Below are positions 26,461 to 34,150 of a stretch of DNA of 64,000 bases, in pieces. The notes beneath the pieces were generated by a model. That model was not told the DNA's origin. It worked only from the letters and a program-made list of their open reading frames with translations, and ran no database searches. This stretch comes from Ardenticatenaceae bacterium (GTDB lineage: Bacteria > Chloroflexota > Anaerolineae > Promineifilales > Promineifilaceae), in the NCBI GenBank assembly GCA_020634375.1, contig JACKBX010000006.1, positions 1 to 64,000 on the forward strand, written 5' to 3'. Within the stretch, counting starts at the first letter, position 1; each line of letters starts with the position of its first letter. The position numbers and the translations under genes are program-made.

Positions 26461-26517
26461 GGGTTCACCTTTAATCTATTACACTGTTATATTAGAAACC
26501 TAACATTCCAATGAGGG

Positions 26518-26553
26518 TTGAGCCTGTCGAAACCCGGACTTCGACAAGCTCAG
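26518..26553. repeat. Intergenic hairpin of the TGAGC(C/T)TGTCGAA family
   Basis: TTGAGCCTGTCGAA and TTCGACAAGCTCA form a stem with one G-T pair. This short palindrome is familiar from intergenic regions of many unrelated bacteria; known from memory, not searched. Confidence 0.7.
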
Positions 26554-26599
26554 TCCTCGCTTGATAAAACATCACAGAACTTATTTAACGGTGTACTAT

Positions 26600-26628
26600 G
26601 TCATGCTTCGCCTTCGGCTTAGAATGAC
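26600..26628. repeat. Short intergenic hairpin ending GTCAT/ATGAC
   Basis: GTCATGCTTCG and its loosely complementary right arm ending AATGAC lie just after the ApbE stop on the minus strand. It resembles a short form of the element at 40038-40116. Confidence 0.45.
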
Positions 26629-26631
26629 GAC

Positions 26632-27612
26632 TTATATCGGTTGTGTCGTTTCAAGTGTGAGAAAGGGTTCAAGGGCAGGTGTGGCAAACAGGCCCCCGTT
26701 TTGATCGATGAGGGCGGCGGCCAGGTTGATGGCGGTGAGACGCTGCCGGGCCACTTCCGTTCCTGCAACCAATGCGGCTGTGGCCCAGGCTTCGGCACGC
26801 ACGGCCGTTTTTGCCAATACGGTCGCTGTCAATAAGTCGGTTTCGGCGGGCAGACTGGTGCGCGGGTCAATGAGGTGGTGGGCAGCACGGCCGTTCCGCT
26901 GCCAGCGGCGGTAATCAATGCCAGAGGTTGCCATTGTGCCCTCCACCAGCCACAGTGGGAACAGCTCTTCGCGGGGTTCATCCGCGCCGGTGTAGGGCGT
27001 GAGCACGGCAACCGGCCAGCCCGGCCAATCAGCAGGCGCAGCCCCGGCGGTGAGATCGCCGCTGGCGTCTACCAGGCATGGCCCCCACTCGGAGAGGAAG
27101 TTGACCACTTGCTGCGCGGTGTACCCTTTGGCGATGCCGCCCAAATCGAGCTTGACGCCCGGCGGCAGCCAGATGGCTCTGCTTTCTGCACTGAGCTGCA
27201 CCGTTTGCCATTGGTTGAAGGTGGCAACGGCCGTTGCCGTCCCATTCACCCCAGACACCTCTGCCAGTTGCTCGAAAGAGCGCGTGTACCCGGCTGCTTC
27301 CAATGCCGTAAGATGGGTGGGGTCGAACAGACCGCCAGTTTCGCGGGCCAGGAAGAGAGCTTGTGTGATGACCTGCCATGTTGTTTCGGAAACGGCCGTC
27401 CACACACCAGGCTGGGCGTTGAGCTGCGAGAGTTCGCTGGCGGCGTCGAAGCGGCTGAGGCGGCGCTCGGCGCTGCGGAAGAGTGCTTCAGCCTCTTGCA
27501 GCAGAGCAGCAGCCGTGTCCGCGTTCTTCAGCTCGATCCAGACCGCCATTTCGCAGCCCATTGCGCGAAAGGTGTGGCTGTGCCAGTGGGCGGGGTGTGC
27601 TTGCCAATTCAT
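26632..27612 (-). CDS. apbE: FAD:protein FMN transferase (ApbE family)
   Basis: The 326-residue protein has the ApbE landmarks: FRAMGCEMAVWI near the start, DLGGIAKGYTAQ in the centre (FAD/Mg site), VDASGDL, and HHLIDPRTSLPAE with the acidic residue that activates the acceptor Thr. ApbE moves FMN from FAD to a Ser/Thr of target proteins such as NqrC, RnfG or flavoreductases with an FMN-binding domain. No clear FMN-binding target is encoded nearby. No lipoprotein signal is present, so it may act in the cytoplasm. It begins 4 bp after the small anchored-protein gene and lies upstream of the ferric-reductase-like gene, as in some flavin-electron transfer clusters. Confidence 0.92.
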   Translation of the reverse strand: MNWQAHPAHWHSHTFRAMGCEMAVWIELKNADTAAALLQEAEALFRSAERRLSRFDAASELSQLNAQPGVWTAVSETTWQVITQALFLARETGGLFDPTHLTALEAAGYTRSFEQLAEVSGVNGTATAVATFNQWQTVQLSAESRAIWLPPGVKLDLGGIAKGYTAQQVVNFLSEWGPCLVDASGDLTAGAAPADWPGWPVAVLTPYTGADEPREELFPLWLVEGTMATSGIDYRRWQRNGRAAHHLIDPRTSLPAETDLLTATVLAKTAVRAEAWATAALVAGTEVARQRLTAINLAAALIDQNGGLFATPALEPFLTLETTQPI

Positions 27613-27616
27613 GTGT

Positions 27617-27904
27617 TTACCCGGAGGAACGGCCGTTTGCCATAGCCATGCTGCGGAATGTGGGGGCGGCGACAGTAGGAATGGCTTCCAGGTTCAGGTC
27701 TAATTCCGGCGGCATACTGGTGTCGATGCTGCTGGTTGTGGTAGTAGTGGATGTGATGTTGGTGGTGGCGGTGCTTGTGACGGCCGTTTCTACCTGCTTG
27801 CCTAGCAGACCTGCACCGATTAGCGTCGCCATCAGGCCACCCGCCGCCAAGGTCATTTTCATCTTGCGCAGATGGGTATTGGATTTACTTTTTTGTGTAT
27901 TCAT
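27617..27904 (-). CDS. Small membrane-anchored Thr/Ser-rich protein
   Basis: The 95-residue product has a basic N-terminus, one hydrophobic helix (about residues 18-36) and an extracytoplasmic Thr/Ser-rich stretch (VTSTATTNITSTTTTTSS), then a Pro-rich end. I do not recognise it. The ATG at 27904 is preceded by AAAGGTGA; translation from an earlier codon would start before this RBS. It is 4 bp before apbE and follows the coiled-coil protein gene, so the three are probably co-transcribed. Its Ser/Thr-rich part could in principle be an ApbE target, but no D-G-[ST]-G-A-T-like motif is present. Confidence 0.65.
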   Translation of the reverse strand: MNTQKSKSNTHLRKMKMTLAAGGLMATLIGAGLLGKQVETAVTSTATTNITSTTTTTSSIDTSMPPELDLNLEAIPTVAAPTFRSMAMANGRSSG

Positions 27905-27973
27905 CAGTTTCACCTTTTGTTGAGTAGGGGGCATGGCAACGCCATGCCCCCACCGGAGGAGGATTTGTGACCG

Positions 27974-28342
27974 TTAGTGATTGTGCCCACCGTGAGCGGG
28001 GCGGCCTTCGGTCATGACGAAGCTGCCGTTTTGCGCCGAAAGTTCGTTGATGGTTTGGTTGGCGATTTCGATCTGGTTTTGGTATTCGACTTCGCGTTCT
28101 TGCAGGGTGGTAACGGCCGTGCGCAGTTCCGCGTTTTGTGCTTGCAGGCCTTCGATTTGTGCCTGGAGGGCGGCGATGTCTGCACTGTTGTCGCCGCTTA
28201 GTTCGACGACGGCCGTTTGTTCAGGGATGGTGGTTTCAGCAACGGCCGTTTCCCCGCCGCGAAAAGCCAGGAAAATCGTCAGCGCGAACACAGTCAGCGT
28301 GCCCGCTATCAACATATTGGTTAAACGTTTCCGATTTTGCAT
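27974..28342 (-). CDS. Membrane-anchored coiled-coil protein with His-rich end
   Basis: The 122-residue product has an N-terminal membrane helix (about 10-28), an acidic/Thr stretch, a coiled coil of heptads rich in Ala, Leu, Gln and Glu (about 55-105), and a C-terminal HGGHNH that may bind metal. It is the first gene of the group with the Thr-rich protein, ApbE and the ferric-reductase-like protein. A spacer or metal-sensing role near the redox membrane protein is a guess from position. Two ACGGCCGT copies lie inside (GETAV, EQTAV). Confidence 0.65.
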   Translation of the reverse strand: MQNRKRLTNMLIAGTLTVFALTIFLAFRGGETAVAETTIPEQTAVVELSGDNSADIAALQAQIEGLQAQNAELRTAVTTLQEREVEYQNQIEIANQTINELSAQNGSFVMTEGRPAHGGHNH

Positions 28343-28516
28343 ATATCTATCTCCTTACATCGTTTGTTTAGCAACGTTGAGAAGTTTACAAAAGCCATGT
28401 TCGGAAAATATTAAGAACCAATTTGATAGTTATTAACATTTGCGCAATAGACAAAGCCCGATTGATCGGGCGTCATTGCATAGCCAGACGCTTCAGCATC
28501 TGGCCTTCACATTTGG

Positions 28517-28574
28517 CAAAATACAAAAAAGGCGCTGCAAAGTCTTAACCTTGCAGCGCCTTTTTTGTATTTTG
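28517..28574. terminator. Perfect long bidirectional terminator
   Basis: The 24-nt arms at 28517-28540 and 28551-28574 are exact complements, with A-run and T-run flanking the GC stem GGCGCTGCAA. It sits between the acs 3' end (minus strand, which converges here) and the start region of the coiled-coil gene, and should also block readthrough from acs into it. Confidence 0.9.
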
Positions 28575-28582
28575 CTCTGATA

Positions 28583-28613
28583 GAAACCGGGTTTTCCCGA
28601 AAAACCCGGTTTC
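28583..28613. terminator. Hairpin directly after acs
   Basis: GAAACCGGGTTT pairs with AAACCCGGTTTC nine bases after the acs stop. The T-tail is weak on the minus strand; it probably works with the strong terminator just downstream. A near relative lies after rny at 62905. Confidence 0.55.
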
Positions 28614-28621
28614 TCGTTACG

Positions 28622-30526
28622 CTAATCTGCCAGCGTAGACAAATCTCCAACATCCTGGCCCAGCGCCCGCGCTTTGAGGACGCGGCGCATAATTTTGCCG
28701 GAGCGCGTCTTCGGCAGGCTGTCTACAAATTCAACCGTAGACGGCTTGGCAATTGGCCCCATCTCGTGCCCAACGTGGTCTTTCAGCGTCATCTCCAGCT
28801 TTTCGCTGCCTTCCCAGCCCTGGCGCAGGATGCAGTAAGCCTTGATGATGTTGCCGCGCAGCTCGTCGGGTACGCCAATGCAGGCGGCTTCGGCGACGGA
28901 TTCATGACTGACCAGGGCGCTTTCTATTTCGGCCGTGCCCAGGCGGTAGCCGGAGACTTTGATGACGTCATCAATACGGCCAATGACCCAAATGTAGCCG
29001 TCCTCGTCCTTCTTGGCGCTGTCGCCGGGCAAGTACCAGCCTTGCTCGGCAAAGCGGCTCCAATATTGCTGCACATAGCGGTCGGGGTCGCCGAAGATGG
29101 TGCGCAGCATACCCGGCCAGGGGCTTTGGATGACGAGATAGCCTTCCTCGTTGGCGGCTACCGGGTCGCCTTCTTCATCTACCACGTCAATTTGTACGCC
29201 GGGAAAGGCGCGGGTGGCGGAACCGGGCTTGAGGGGCACAGAGGGCAGCGGCGTAATCATGAAGCCGCCGGTTTCTGTTTGCCACCAGGTATCCATGATG
29301 GGGCAGTTTTCTTTGCCGATGACGCGGTGATACCAGCGCCACGCCTCTGGATTGATGGGTTCGCCGACGGAACCGAGGAGGCGCAGACTGGAGAGGTCGT
29401 GGCGGTTGGGCCAGCTTTCGCCAAAGCGCATGAGGCCGCGAATGGCGGTGGGGGCGGTGTAGAGCACACTGACACCGTATTTGGCAACCATTGACCACCA
29501 GCGGTCTGGGTAGGGGTGGTTGGGTGCGCCTTCGTACATGAAGCTGGTCATGCCTAGCACGAGGGGGGCGTAGACGATGTAGCTGTGGCCGGTAATCCAG
29601 CCGGGGTCGGCGGCGCACCACCAGACATCATCGGGTTTGAGGTCGAAGACCCATTTGAGGGTGGTGCTTGTCCAGACCATGTAGCCGCCGTGTGTGTGCA
29701 GGATGGCTTTGGGTTTGCCGGTTGTGCCGGAGGTGTAGAGGATGAAGAGGGGGTCTTCGGCGTCCATGACTTCGGTCTTGGCGTTGGGGTCGGCGATGGG
29801 CAGGGCCATGAGGTCGTGATACCAATGGTCACGGCCGTGTACCATTTCCACGTCTTGGCCGGTGCGTTTGACGCAGATGACGGCCTGGATGGTTCCGGCG
29901 CGTTTCACGGCGTCGTTGGCGATTTCTTTGAGGGGCACAATGCTGCCGCGCAGCCAGGCGCCGTCGGCGGTGACAAGGACTTTGGATTCGCTGTCTTCGA
30001 TACGGCCGTGCAATGCCTCAGTCGAAAAGCCGCCATAGACGACGGAGTGCATCGCCCCGATTTTGGCGCAGGCGAGCATGGCAATCATCAGTTGGGGGAT
30101 GCGGCCCATGTAGATGGTGACGCGGTCGCCTTTGCCCACGCCCATGGAGCGCAGCACGCTGGCGAATTTACTGACTTCGTAGTTGAGCTGTTGGTAGGTG
30201 TAGACCTGGGTGTCGCCTTTTTCGCCTTCAAAGATGAGGGCGGCTTTGTTGCGCACGGCCGTGCGCATGTGCCGGTCTAGGGCATTGTGGATGATGTTGA
30301 CTTTGGCGCCCACAAACCATTTGTAGAAGGGGGCATTGCTGTCGTCCAGCACCGTCTCCCAGGGCTTGTACCATTCGTAATTTTCAGTGGCTATCTTACC
30401 CCAGAATCCGGCTAAATCGGCCGTCGCTTCCGCATGGACTTTTTCATAGTCTTTGATGTGGGCGCTTTGAATGACTTCTGGCGCCGGGTAGTATACGTCA
30501 CCAACCATTTTCTTCTCGTCTGCCAT
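28622..30526 (-). CDS. acs: Acetyl-CoA synthetase
   Basis: The 634-residue enzyme makes acetyl-CoA from acetate, ATP and CoA through acetyl-AMP. The ANL-family P-loop motif YTSGTTGKPKA lies about residue 265-275, the WWQTETGG motif of acetyl-CoA synthetases about 415, and the C-terminal lysine that is typically acetylated in PKTRSGKIMRR (about 605-615). The acetate-pocket Trp is present in WWQTE. Length and motifs match Acs rather than propionyl or longer acyl synthetases. RBS AAGGAG precedes the ATG. It stands alone, with a hairpin and terminator behind it. Confidence 0.95.
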   Translation of the reverse strand: MADEKKMVGDVYYPAPEVIQSAHIKDYEKVHAEATADLAGFWGKIATENYEWYKPWETVLDDSNAPFYKWFVGAKVNIIHNALDRHMRTAVRNKAALIFEGEKGDTQVYTYQQLNYEVSKFASVLRSMGVGKGDRVTIYMGRIPQLMIAMLACAKIGAMHSVVYGGFSTEALHGRIEDSESKVLVTADGAWLRGSIVPLKEIANDAVKRAGTIQAVICVKRTGQDVEMVHGRDHWYHDLMALPIADPNAKTEVMDAEDPLFILYTSGTTGKPKAILHTHGGYMVWTSTTLKWVFDLKPDDVWWCAADPGWITGHSYIVYAPLVLGMTSFMYEGAPNHPYPDRWWSMVAKYGVSVLYTAPTAIRGLMRFGESWPNRHDLSSLRLLGSVGEPINPEAWRWYHRVIGKENCPIMDTWWQTETGGFMITPLPSVPLKPGSATRAFPGVQIDVVDEEGDPVAANEEGYLVIQSPWPGMLRTIFGDPDRYVQQYWSRFAEQGWYLPGDSAKKDEDGYIWVIGRIDDVIKVSGYRLGTAEIESALVSHESVAEAACIGVPDELRGNIIKAYCILRQGWEGSEKLEMTLKDHVGHEMGPIAKPSTVEFVDSLPKTRSGKIMRRVLKARALGQDVGDLSTLAD

Positions 30527-30570
30527 TGCTGTCTCCTTTATGGGTAATTACTGAGGTCTTTGGGAATGAG

Positions 30571-30638
30571 GCATGAAACGTGATGCGTGAAACGTGAGGG
30601 GCTTCTTTTCACGTTTGACGTTTCACGCTTCACGCCTG
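30571..30638. repeat. Word-repeat inverted element (CGTGAAACGTGA words)
   Basis: The left arm repeats CGTGA/AACGTGA words, and the right arm repeats the complements (TCACGTTT, GTTTCACG, CTTCACG). The two arms fold on each other. It lies upstream of acs in an intergenic space of 387 bp. Confidence 0.7.
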
Positions 30639-30730
30639 AATCCCTAAAGAACAGTCACTAACGAACGATGTTAACTAAACAGAGGGTTCCCCTGAGCATT
30701 AGTATAGTCAGGAATGGGTGATTCGTAAAA

Positions 30731-30786
30731 CGAGATTCGAGATTGGCGATTGATCGGCCACAATCTCTAATCTCCAGCCTCTTCAC
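30731..30786. repeat. Word-repeat element (GAGATTGG/CAATCTC words)
   Basis: Words GAGATTCGAGATTGG and their complements CAATCTCTAATCTCC face each other around a short centre. The same words make up the longer tract at 37079-37155. Together with the element at 30571 it fills most of the acs to HU-like gene gap (30527-30913). Confidence 0.65.
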
Positions 30787-30797
30787 CTCTAAAGTCA

Positions 30798-30826
30798 TTG
30801 ACAAACGCCTGTGTTCCATTTACATT
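30798..30826 (+). promoter_or_regulatory. Sigma-70-type promoter of the HU-like gene
   Basis: A perfect TTGACA (30798-30803) is followed after 17 bp by TACATT (30821-30826). The start codon lies about 80 bp further downstream, leaving a leader with a strong RBS. Confidence 0.65.
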
Positions 30827-30913
30827 ATGTTTTGTTACAGGTCGCCGGATAGTCGCAAAATTGGGAGCGCCAATCCGTGCAACACAATCAATTTCTTTTA
30901 AGGAGGTGGCATT

Positions 30914-31297
30914 ATGCCCGCAAGATATAAGGTTATTGAGAAAGTGAACCCCCAAGACAGACAAGGTCCGCGTAAGTATTACCCATCGTTGCAGACGGAC
31001 GGCCGTTCTAAACAGCGTGATCTGGCGCTAGAGGCTGCCGACCGTTCCACATTGAGCGATGCTGATATGGATGGTTCCATGACGAACTTGCTGAATCTCA
31101 TCCCCAAGCACCTGGCTGACGGGAAAATAGTGGATTTGGGCGAGTTTGGCACATTTCGCTTGACGATCAGCACCGAGGGCGCGGCAACAGCCGAGGAGGT
31201 GACAGTACGCAATATCAAGAAGGTAGGCGTGCGCTTCACTCCCGGCCCAGCGTTCAAGAAGATGCTGGACGATGTGGTCTTTGAGAAGGCCAAGTAA
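30914..31297 (+). CDS. HU-family (HU-HIG type) DNA-binding protein
   Basis: The 127-residue protein matches the HU-related family with an N-terminal extension (YKVIEKVNPQDRQGPRKYYP), a helical dimer core and the conserved LADGKIVDLGEFGTFRL segment, then the beta-arm region and FTPGPAFKKML. The family is best known from Bacteroidetes, where it is called HU-HIG or viral histone-like, so transfer is possible. It should bend or coat DNA. The RBS AAGGAGG precedes the ATG. Directly downstream lies an AT-rich array of palindromes spaced at about 21 bp, which could be a binding region for it (inference). Confidence 0.85.
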   Translation: MPARYKVIEKVNPQDRQGPRKYYPSLQTDGRSKQRDLALEAADRSTLSDADMDGSMTNLLNLIPKHLADGKIVDLGEFGTFRLTISTEGAATAEEVTVRNIKKVGVRFTPGPAFKKMLDDVVFEKAK

Positions 31298-31305
31298 ACC
31301 GCTTG

Positions 31306-31566
31306 TAAAAACTCCTGTGTTTTGGCAAAAAACTCCTGAGATTTTCAAAAAAACTCACGAGATTTTTCAAAAAACTCAGGAGTTTTTGCTCACAATCTCA
31401 CGTGTTTTAGGGTGAAAGCTCAGGAGTTTTTAGGTGGTTTGTGTGGAGGAACCGTTAGGTAAGCACATTTCGCTTATTACCCCAAAACACAAGTGTTTTT
31501 CCAAAAAAGATAAGTGATTTTTTCAAAAACACTTGTGTTTTTGAAGGAAAGCTCAAGAGTTTTCGT
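31306..31566. repeat. Array of A/T-flanked palindromes with 21-22 bp period
   Basis: At least ten units share the plan A-run, eight-base core, T-run; examples of cores are CTCAGGAG, CTCACGAG, CACTTGTG and CTCAAGAG. Core starts fall at 31312, 31333, 31354, 31375, 31397, 31419, 31488, 31509, 31530 and 31552, so neighbours are 21-22 bp apart (one gap of 69 bp holds decayed units). Two turns of DNA per unit puts every A-tract on the same face, which should curve the DNA. It fills the space between the HU-like gene and the HsdR-N-like gene. Confidence 0.85.
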
Positions 31567-31661
31567 CTAACTTCTACTGAGTTATTATAAAATAGTATTA
31601 TTAAGCAAGTTTTATTGAGAGAATGTGTTGATTTACGTAAGCCTGAGAGGAGGTAAAGAAG

Positions 31662-32759
31662 ATGGATTTCATTGATAGAATCCGTAATTTAGCTAGCCGT
31701 GTTCCGACGCAATTAGATTATTGCCAAACCGAAGAAGCGACAAAGAACGCACTCATTATGCCGTTCATTAATGCTTTGGGATATGATGTTTTTGACCCAA
31801 CTGAAGTAGTCCCTGAATTTACTGCTGACATTGGCACAAAGAAGGGTGAGAAGGTGGACTATGCCATTATGAAAGATAGCAAGCCTATTATCCTCTTTGA
31901 ATGTAAGTGGTCAGGGGCAGACTTGAATAAGGAACATGCCTCTCAGTTACATCGTTACTTTACTGCTGTACCAGAAGTTCGTTTTGGTGTGTTGACAAAT
32001 GGTATTCTTTATCGCTTTTATTCAGATTTGGACGCTCCCAATCGGATGGATGACAAACCTTTCTTTGAATTTAACATGTTAGACGTGCGGGAGCGAACAG
32101 TCGTTGAACTCAAAAAATTTACAAAATCAACCTTCGATCTTGATGAGATAATGACAACTGCCAGCGAGTTGAAATATACCGATGCTATTAGAAAAATCAT
32201 TGCTCAAGAATTTGAAACCCCATCCGAAGGTTTTATGCGCTTTTTTGCCTCGCAAGTTTACTCTGGGCGAATGACTCAACCTGTTCGAGAACAATTTACT
32301 GAAATCACTCGACAAGCATTAAGGCGTTTCTTAAATGATCAGATCAACGAACGCTTACAATCCGCAATACAAGGTCCAGACCAACCGCCTATTAGTGCTT
32401 CACCACTTGCCGAAGAATCCGAATCGGAACTGGAAGAAGAAGATGTTTCAGACCCATCACGCGAGATTGTAACCACGAAAGATGAAATAGAGGGCTTCTT
32501 TGCTGTGAAGTCCATTTTACGTGATGTGATTGACATTAAGCGGGTACACATGCGGGATACGAAGAGTTATTGTGGCATTCTCCTGGATGACAACAACCGC
32601 AAACCAATTTGTCGATTACATTTCAATAGAACTCAATGGTATCTTGGTGTTCTTGGCGAAGATAAGCAGGAACAGAGAATGGCGATTGATGGTATAGATA
32701 ATATTTACGACTATGCCGAGCAAATCATAGCAACCGTTAATCGTTACGATGCGGGTTAA
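31662..32759 (+). CDS. Orphan type I restriction HsdR N-terminal-domain protein
   Basis: The 365-residue protein has the HsdR N-terminal PD-(D/E)XK nuclease fold: D66 in KVDYAIM, E80 and K82 in LFECKW, after the conserved TEEATKNALIMPFINALGYD. Helicase and translocase domains of true HsdR are missing, and no HsdM or HsdS gene is nearby. The C-terminal third has an acidic linker (SESELEEEDVSD) and a small alpha/beta domain (about 270-365). Stand-alone members of this family are widespread; function uncertain, perhaps defence or DNA repair. RBS AGGAGG lies 7 bp before the ATG. Base composition is more AT-rich than the flanks, which fits an acquired gene. Confidence 0.82.
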   Translation: MDFIDRIRNLASRVPTQLDYCQTEEATKNALIMPFINALGYDVFDPTEVVPEFTADIGTKKGEKVDYAIMKDSKPIILFECKWSGADLNKEHASQLHRYFTAVPEVRFGVLTNGILYRFYSDLDAPNRMDDKPFFEFNMLDVRERTVVELKKFTKSTFDLDEIMTTASELKYTDAIRKIIAQEFETPSEGFMRFFASQVYSGRMTQPVREQFTEITRQALRRFLNDQINERLQSAIQGPDQPPISASPLAEESESELEEEDVSDPSREIVTTKDEIEGFFAVKSILRDVIDIKRVHMRDTKSYCGILLDDNNRKPICRLHFNRTQWYLGVLGEDKQEQRMAIDGIDNIYDYAEQIIATVNRYDAG

Positions 32760-32915
32760 AATTATAAGTTTCCACTTAGCCTAGTCTTCAATTTGTGGCA
32801 AATAGCGACGACAAGGGAACGGCCGTATGCCTGTCTCTACCAGTTGTATTGTGTGAAGGAATGGGTGGTGGGAGAACGATGGTATGGCAAAAACAAATCC
32901 GCCAGAGCAGCATTT

Positions 32916-32949
32916 AGAATGGTTCAATCTCCGCAGATTGAACCATTCT
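32916..32949. repeat. Perfect 14-bp-stem hairpin before the first 84-residue gene
   Basis: AGAATGGTTCAATC (32916-32929) and GATTGAACCATTCT (32936-32949) pair with a six-base loop. It stands 17 bp before the start codon. An identical hairpin is at 33790-33823 and a right-arm remnant at 34090-34109. Confidence 0.9.
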
Positions 32950-32966
32950 TGTGTAGGAGATATTCC

Positions 32967-33221
32967 ATGACCGCACTGTATGATGACACGCATCCTAAAA
33001 TGGAAGCCCTGCAAATCCAATTGTGGCGGCAGGCCAGTCCTACCCAAAAGATGAACATGCTGGCCCAGCTAAACGCTTCTGTGCGCACACTGGCGCTGAC
33101 GGGCTTACGCGCCCAATATCCCCAGGCGACGGCAGAAGAACTACGGCGCAAGTTAGCCGGTCTGCTGTTGGGGGAGGAACTGGCGAGTAAGGTCTACGGA
33201 GAAGCTACCCATGCAGAATGA
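32967..33221 (+). CDS. 84-residue partner of nucleotidyltransferase (copy 1)
   Basis: The product is a small helical protein (MEALQIQLWRQASPTQKM, NASVRTLALTGLRAQYP). I recognise the general kind: short proteins encoded just before AbiEii/MNT-like nucleotidyltransferases in Chloroflexota and cyanobacteria. It overlaps the nucleotidyltransferase gene by 11 bp, so translation is coupled. RBS AGGAG precedes the ATG. A toxin-antitoxin-like pairing is possible but not proved. A second copy, with only three residue changes (one Gly to Ser and the last two residues), lies downstream of the transferase. Confidence 0.75.
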   Translation: MTALYDDTHPKMEALQIQLWRQASPTQKMNMLAQLNASVRTLALTGLRAQYPQATAEELRRKLAGLLLGEELASKVYGEATHAE

Positions 33222-33786
33222 GCCTATCGAGGTCACGTTGAAGGTAACGGCCGTGTTTGAAAAACTCCATGTGCCTTATCTCATCGGTGGCTCGCTGGCC
33301 TCTGCGCTGTATGGCATGGTGCGAGCCACACAAGATGCGGATATTGTGGCCGAAATGGAGATGGGACATGTACGGCCGTTTGTCGCTGCTTTACAAGATG
33401 AATTCTACGTGGACGATGAGATGATTGCCGCATCTATCCAGCGAAACAGCAGTTTTAACATCATCCACCGCGAGACCTTTTTCAAAGTAGATGTCTTTAT
33501 TCCCTCCCCACACCCTTTCTTGCAATCCCAACTTTCCCGTGCCCAAAGGCAAACGTTCACTTTCGAGATAGAAGCCAGCGCAAAATTTGCCAGCCCGGAA
33601 GATACAATTCTTTCCAAGCTAGAATGGTTTCGCATGGGTGGTGAAGTGTCTGACCGTCAATGGCGCGATATTCTTGGCATCATCAAAACCCGCGCCAACG
33701 ACTTAGACCTGGTTTATCTGCGGAAATGGGCAGACGAACTCCAGGTTGGTGGTTTGCTGGAACGCGCATTGAAAGAAAGTATTTAG
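33211..33786 (+). CDS. Nucleotidyltransferase-like protein (AbiEii/MNT-like)
   Basis: The 191-residue protein has the minimal nucleotidyltransferase signature: GGS at 26-28 (LIGGSLASALYG) and paired metal-binding D42 and D44 (TQDADIV), with a third acidic residue likely in FKVDVFIP. These enzymes move NMP groups onto proteins or RNAs; relatives act as toxins, antitoxins or housekeeping modifiers. It is translated with the 84-residue gene that it overlaps and is followed by that gene's second copy after 54 bp. Whether it modifies its partner is unknown. Confidence 0.75.
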   Translation: MQNEPIEVTLKVTAVFEKLHVPYLIGGSLASALYGMVRATQDADIVAEMEMGHVRPFVAALQDEFYVDDEMIAASIQRNSSFNIIHRETFFKVDVFIPSPHPFLQSQLSRAQRQTFTFEIEASAKFASPEDTILSKLEWFRMGGEVSDRQWRDILGIIKTRANDLDLVYLRKWADELQVGGLLERALKESI

Positions 33787-34095
33787 TTTAGAATGGTTCA
33801 ATCTCCGCAGATTGAACCATTCTTGTGTAGGAGATATTCCATGACTGCGCTGTATGATGACACTCACCCCAAAATGGAAGCCTTGCAAATCCAGTTGTGG
33901 CGGCAGGCCAGTCCTACCCAAAAGATGAACATGCTGGCCCAGCTAAACGCTTCTGTGCGCACACTGGCGCTGACGGGCTTACGCGCCCAATATCCCCAGG
34001 CGACGGCAGAAGAACTACGGCGCAAGTTGGCCAGTCTGCTGTTGGGGGAGGAACTGGCGAGTAAGGTCTACGGAGAAGCTACCCATGTAGATTGA
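33787..34095. repeat. Direct repeat copy 2 (hairpin plus 84-residue gene)
   Basis: Second copy of the block at 32913. It includes the same hairpin (33790-33823). Its end runs into GATTGAATCATTCTTGTGTA (34090-34109), close to the right arm and leader of the hairpin block, as if a third unit had been lost by recombination. Confidence 0.9.
33841..34095 (+). CDS. 84-residue partner protein (copy 2, without its own transferase)
   Basis: Same protein as copy 1 except Gly to Ser near residue 65 and the last two residues (VD instead of AE). No nucleotidyltransferase gene follows; instead the next gene is a VOC-family protein. The start and RBS are identical to copy 1. As a spare antitoxin-like protein it could act as a second dose for the same transferase. 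Almost all other differences are silent, which argues that both copies are under selection or recently converted. Confidence 0.7.
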   Translation: MTALYDDTHPKMEALQIQLWRQASPTQKMNMLAQLNASVRTLALTGLRAQYPQATAEELRRKLASLLLGEELASKVYGEATHVD

Positions 34096-34150
34096 ATCAT
34101 TCTTGTGTAAGCAGTTTGATTGCTATGGTTACTGTATAAGGAAATACGTC

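Larger units (their letters stand above)
32913..33221. repeat. Direct repeat copy 1 (hairpin plus 84-residue gene)
   Basis: This 309 bp block recurs at 33787-34095, offset 874 bp. It starts with a perfect hairpin and contains a whole small gene. The two copies differ at seven silent sites in the first 54 bases of the gene and are then identical for over 100 bases. Confidence 0.92.

Noticed and set aside
31306..31566. CRISPR array or heptad-coding repeat
   Set aside because: The 21-bp unit has no constant repeat with unique spacers, and no cas genes are present. The plus frame reads as K-T-x-E-I-F-x heptads in the first four units but meets stop codons soon after.
32884..32970. 28-residue ORF ending in the start codon of the first 84-residue gene
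   Set aside because: The frame runs through the hairpin, and copy 2 lacks the same upstream codons, so it is probably chance.
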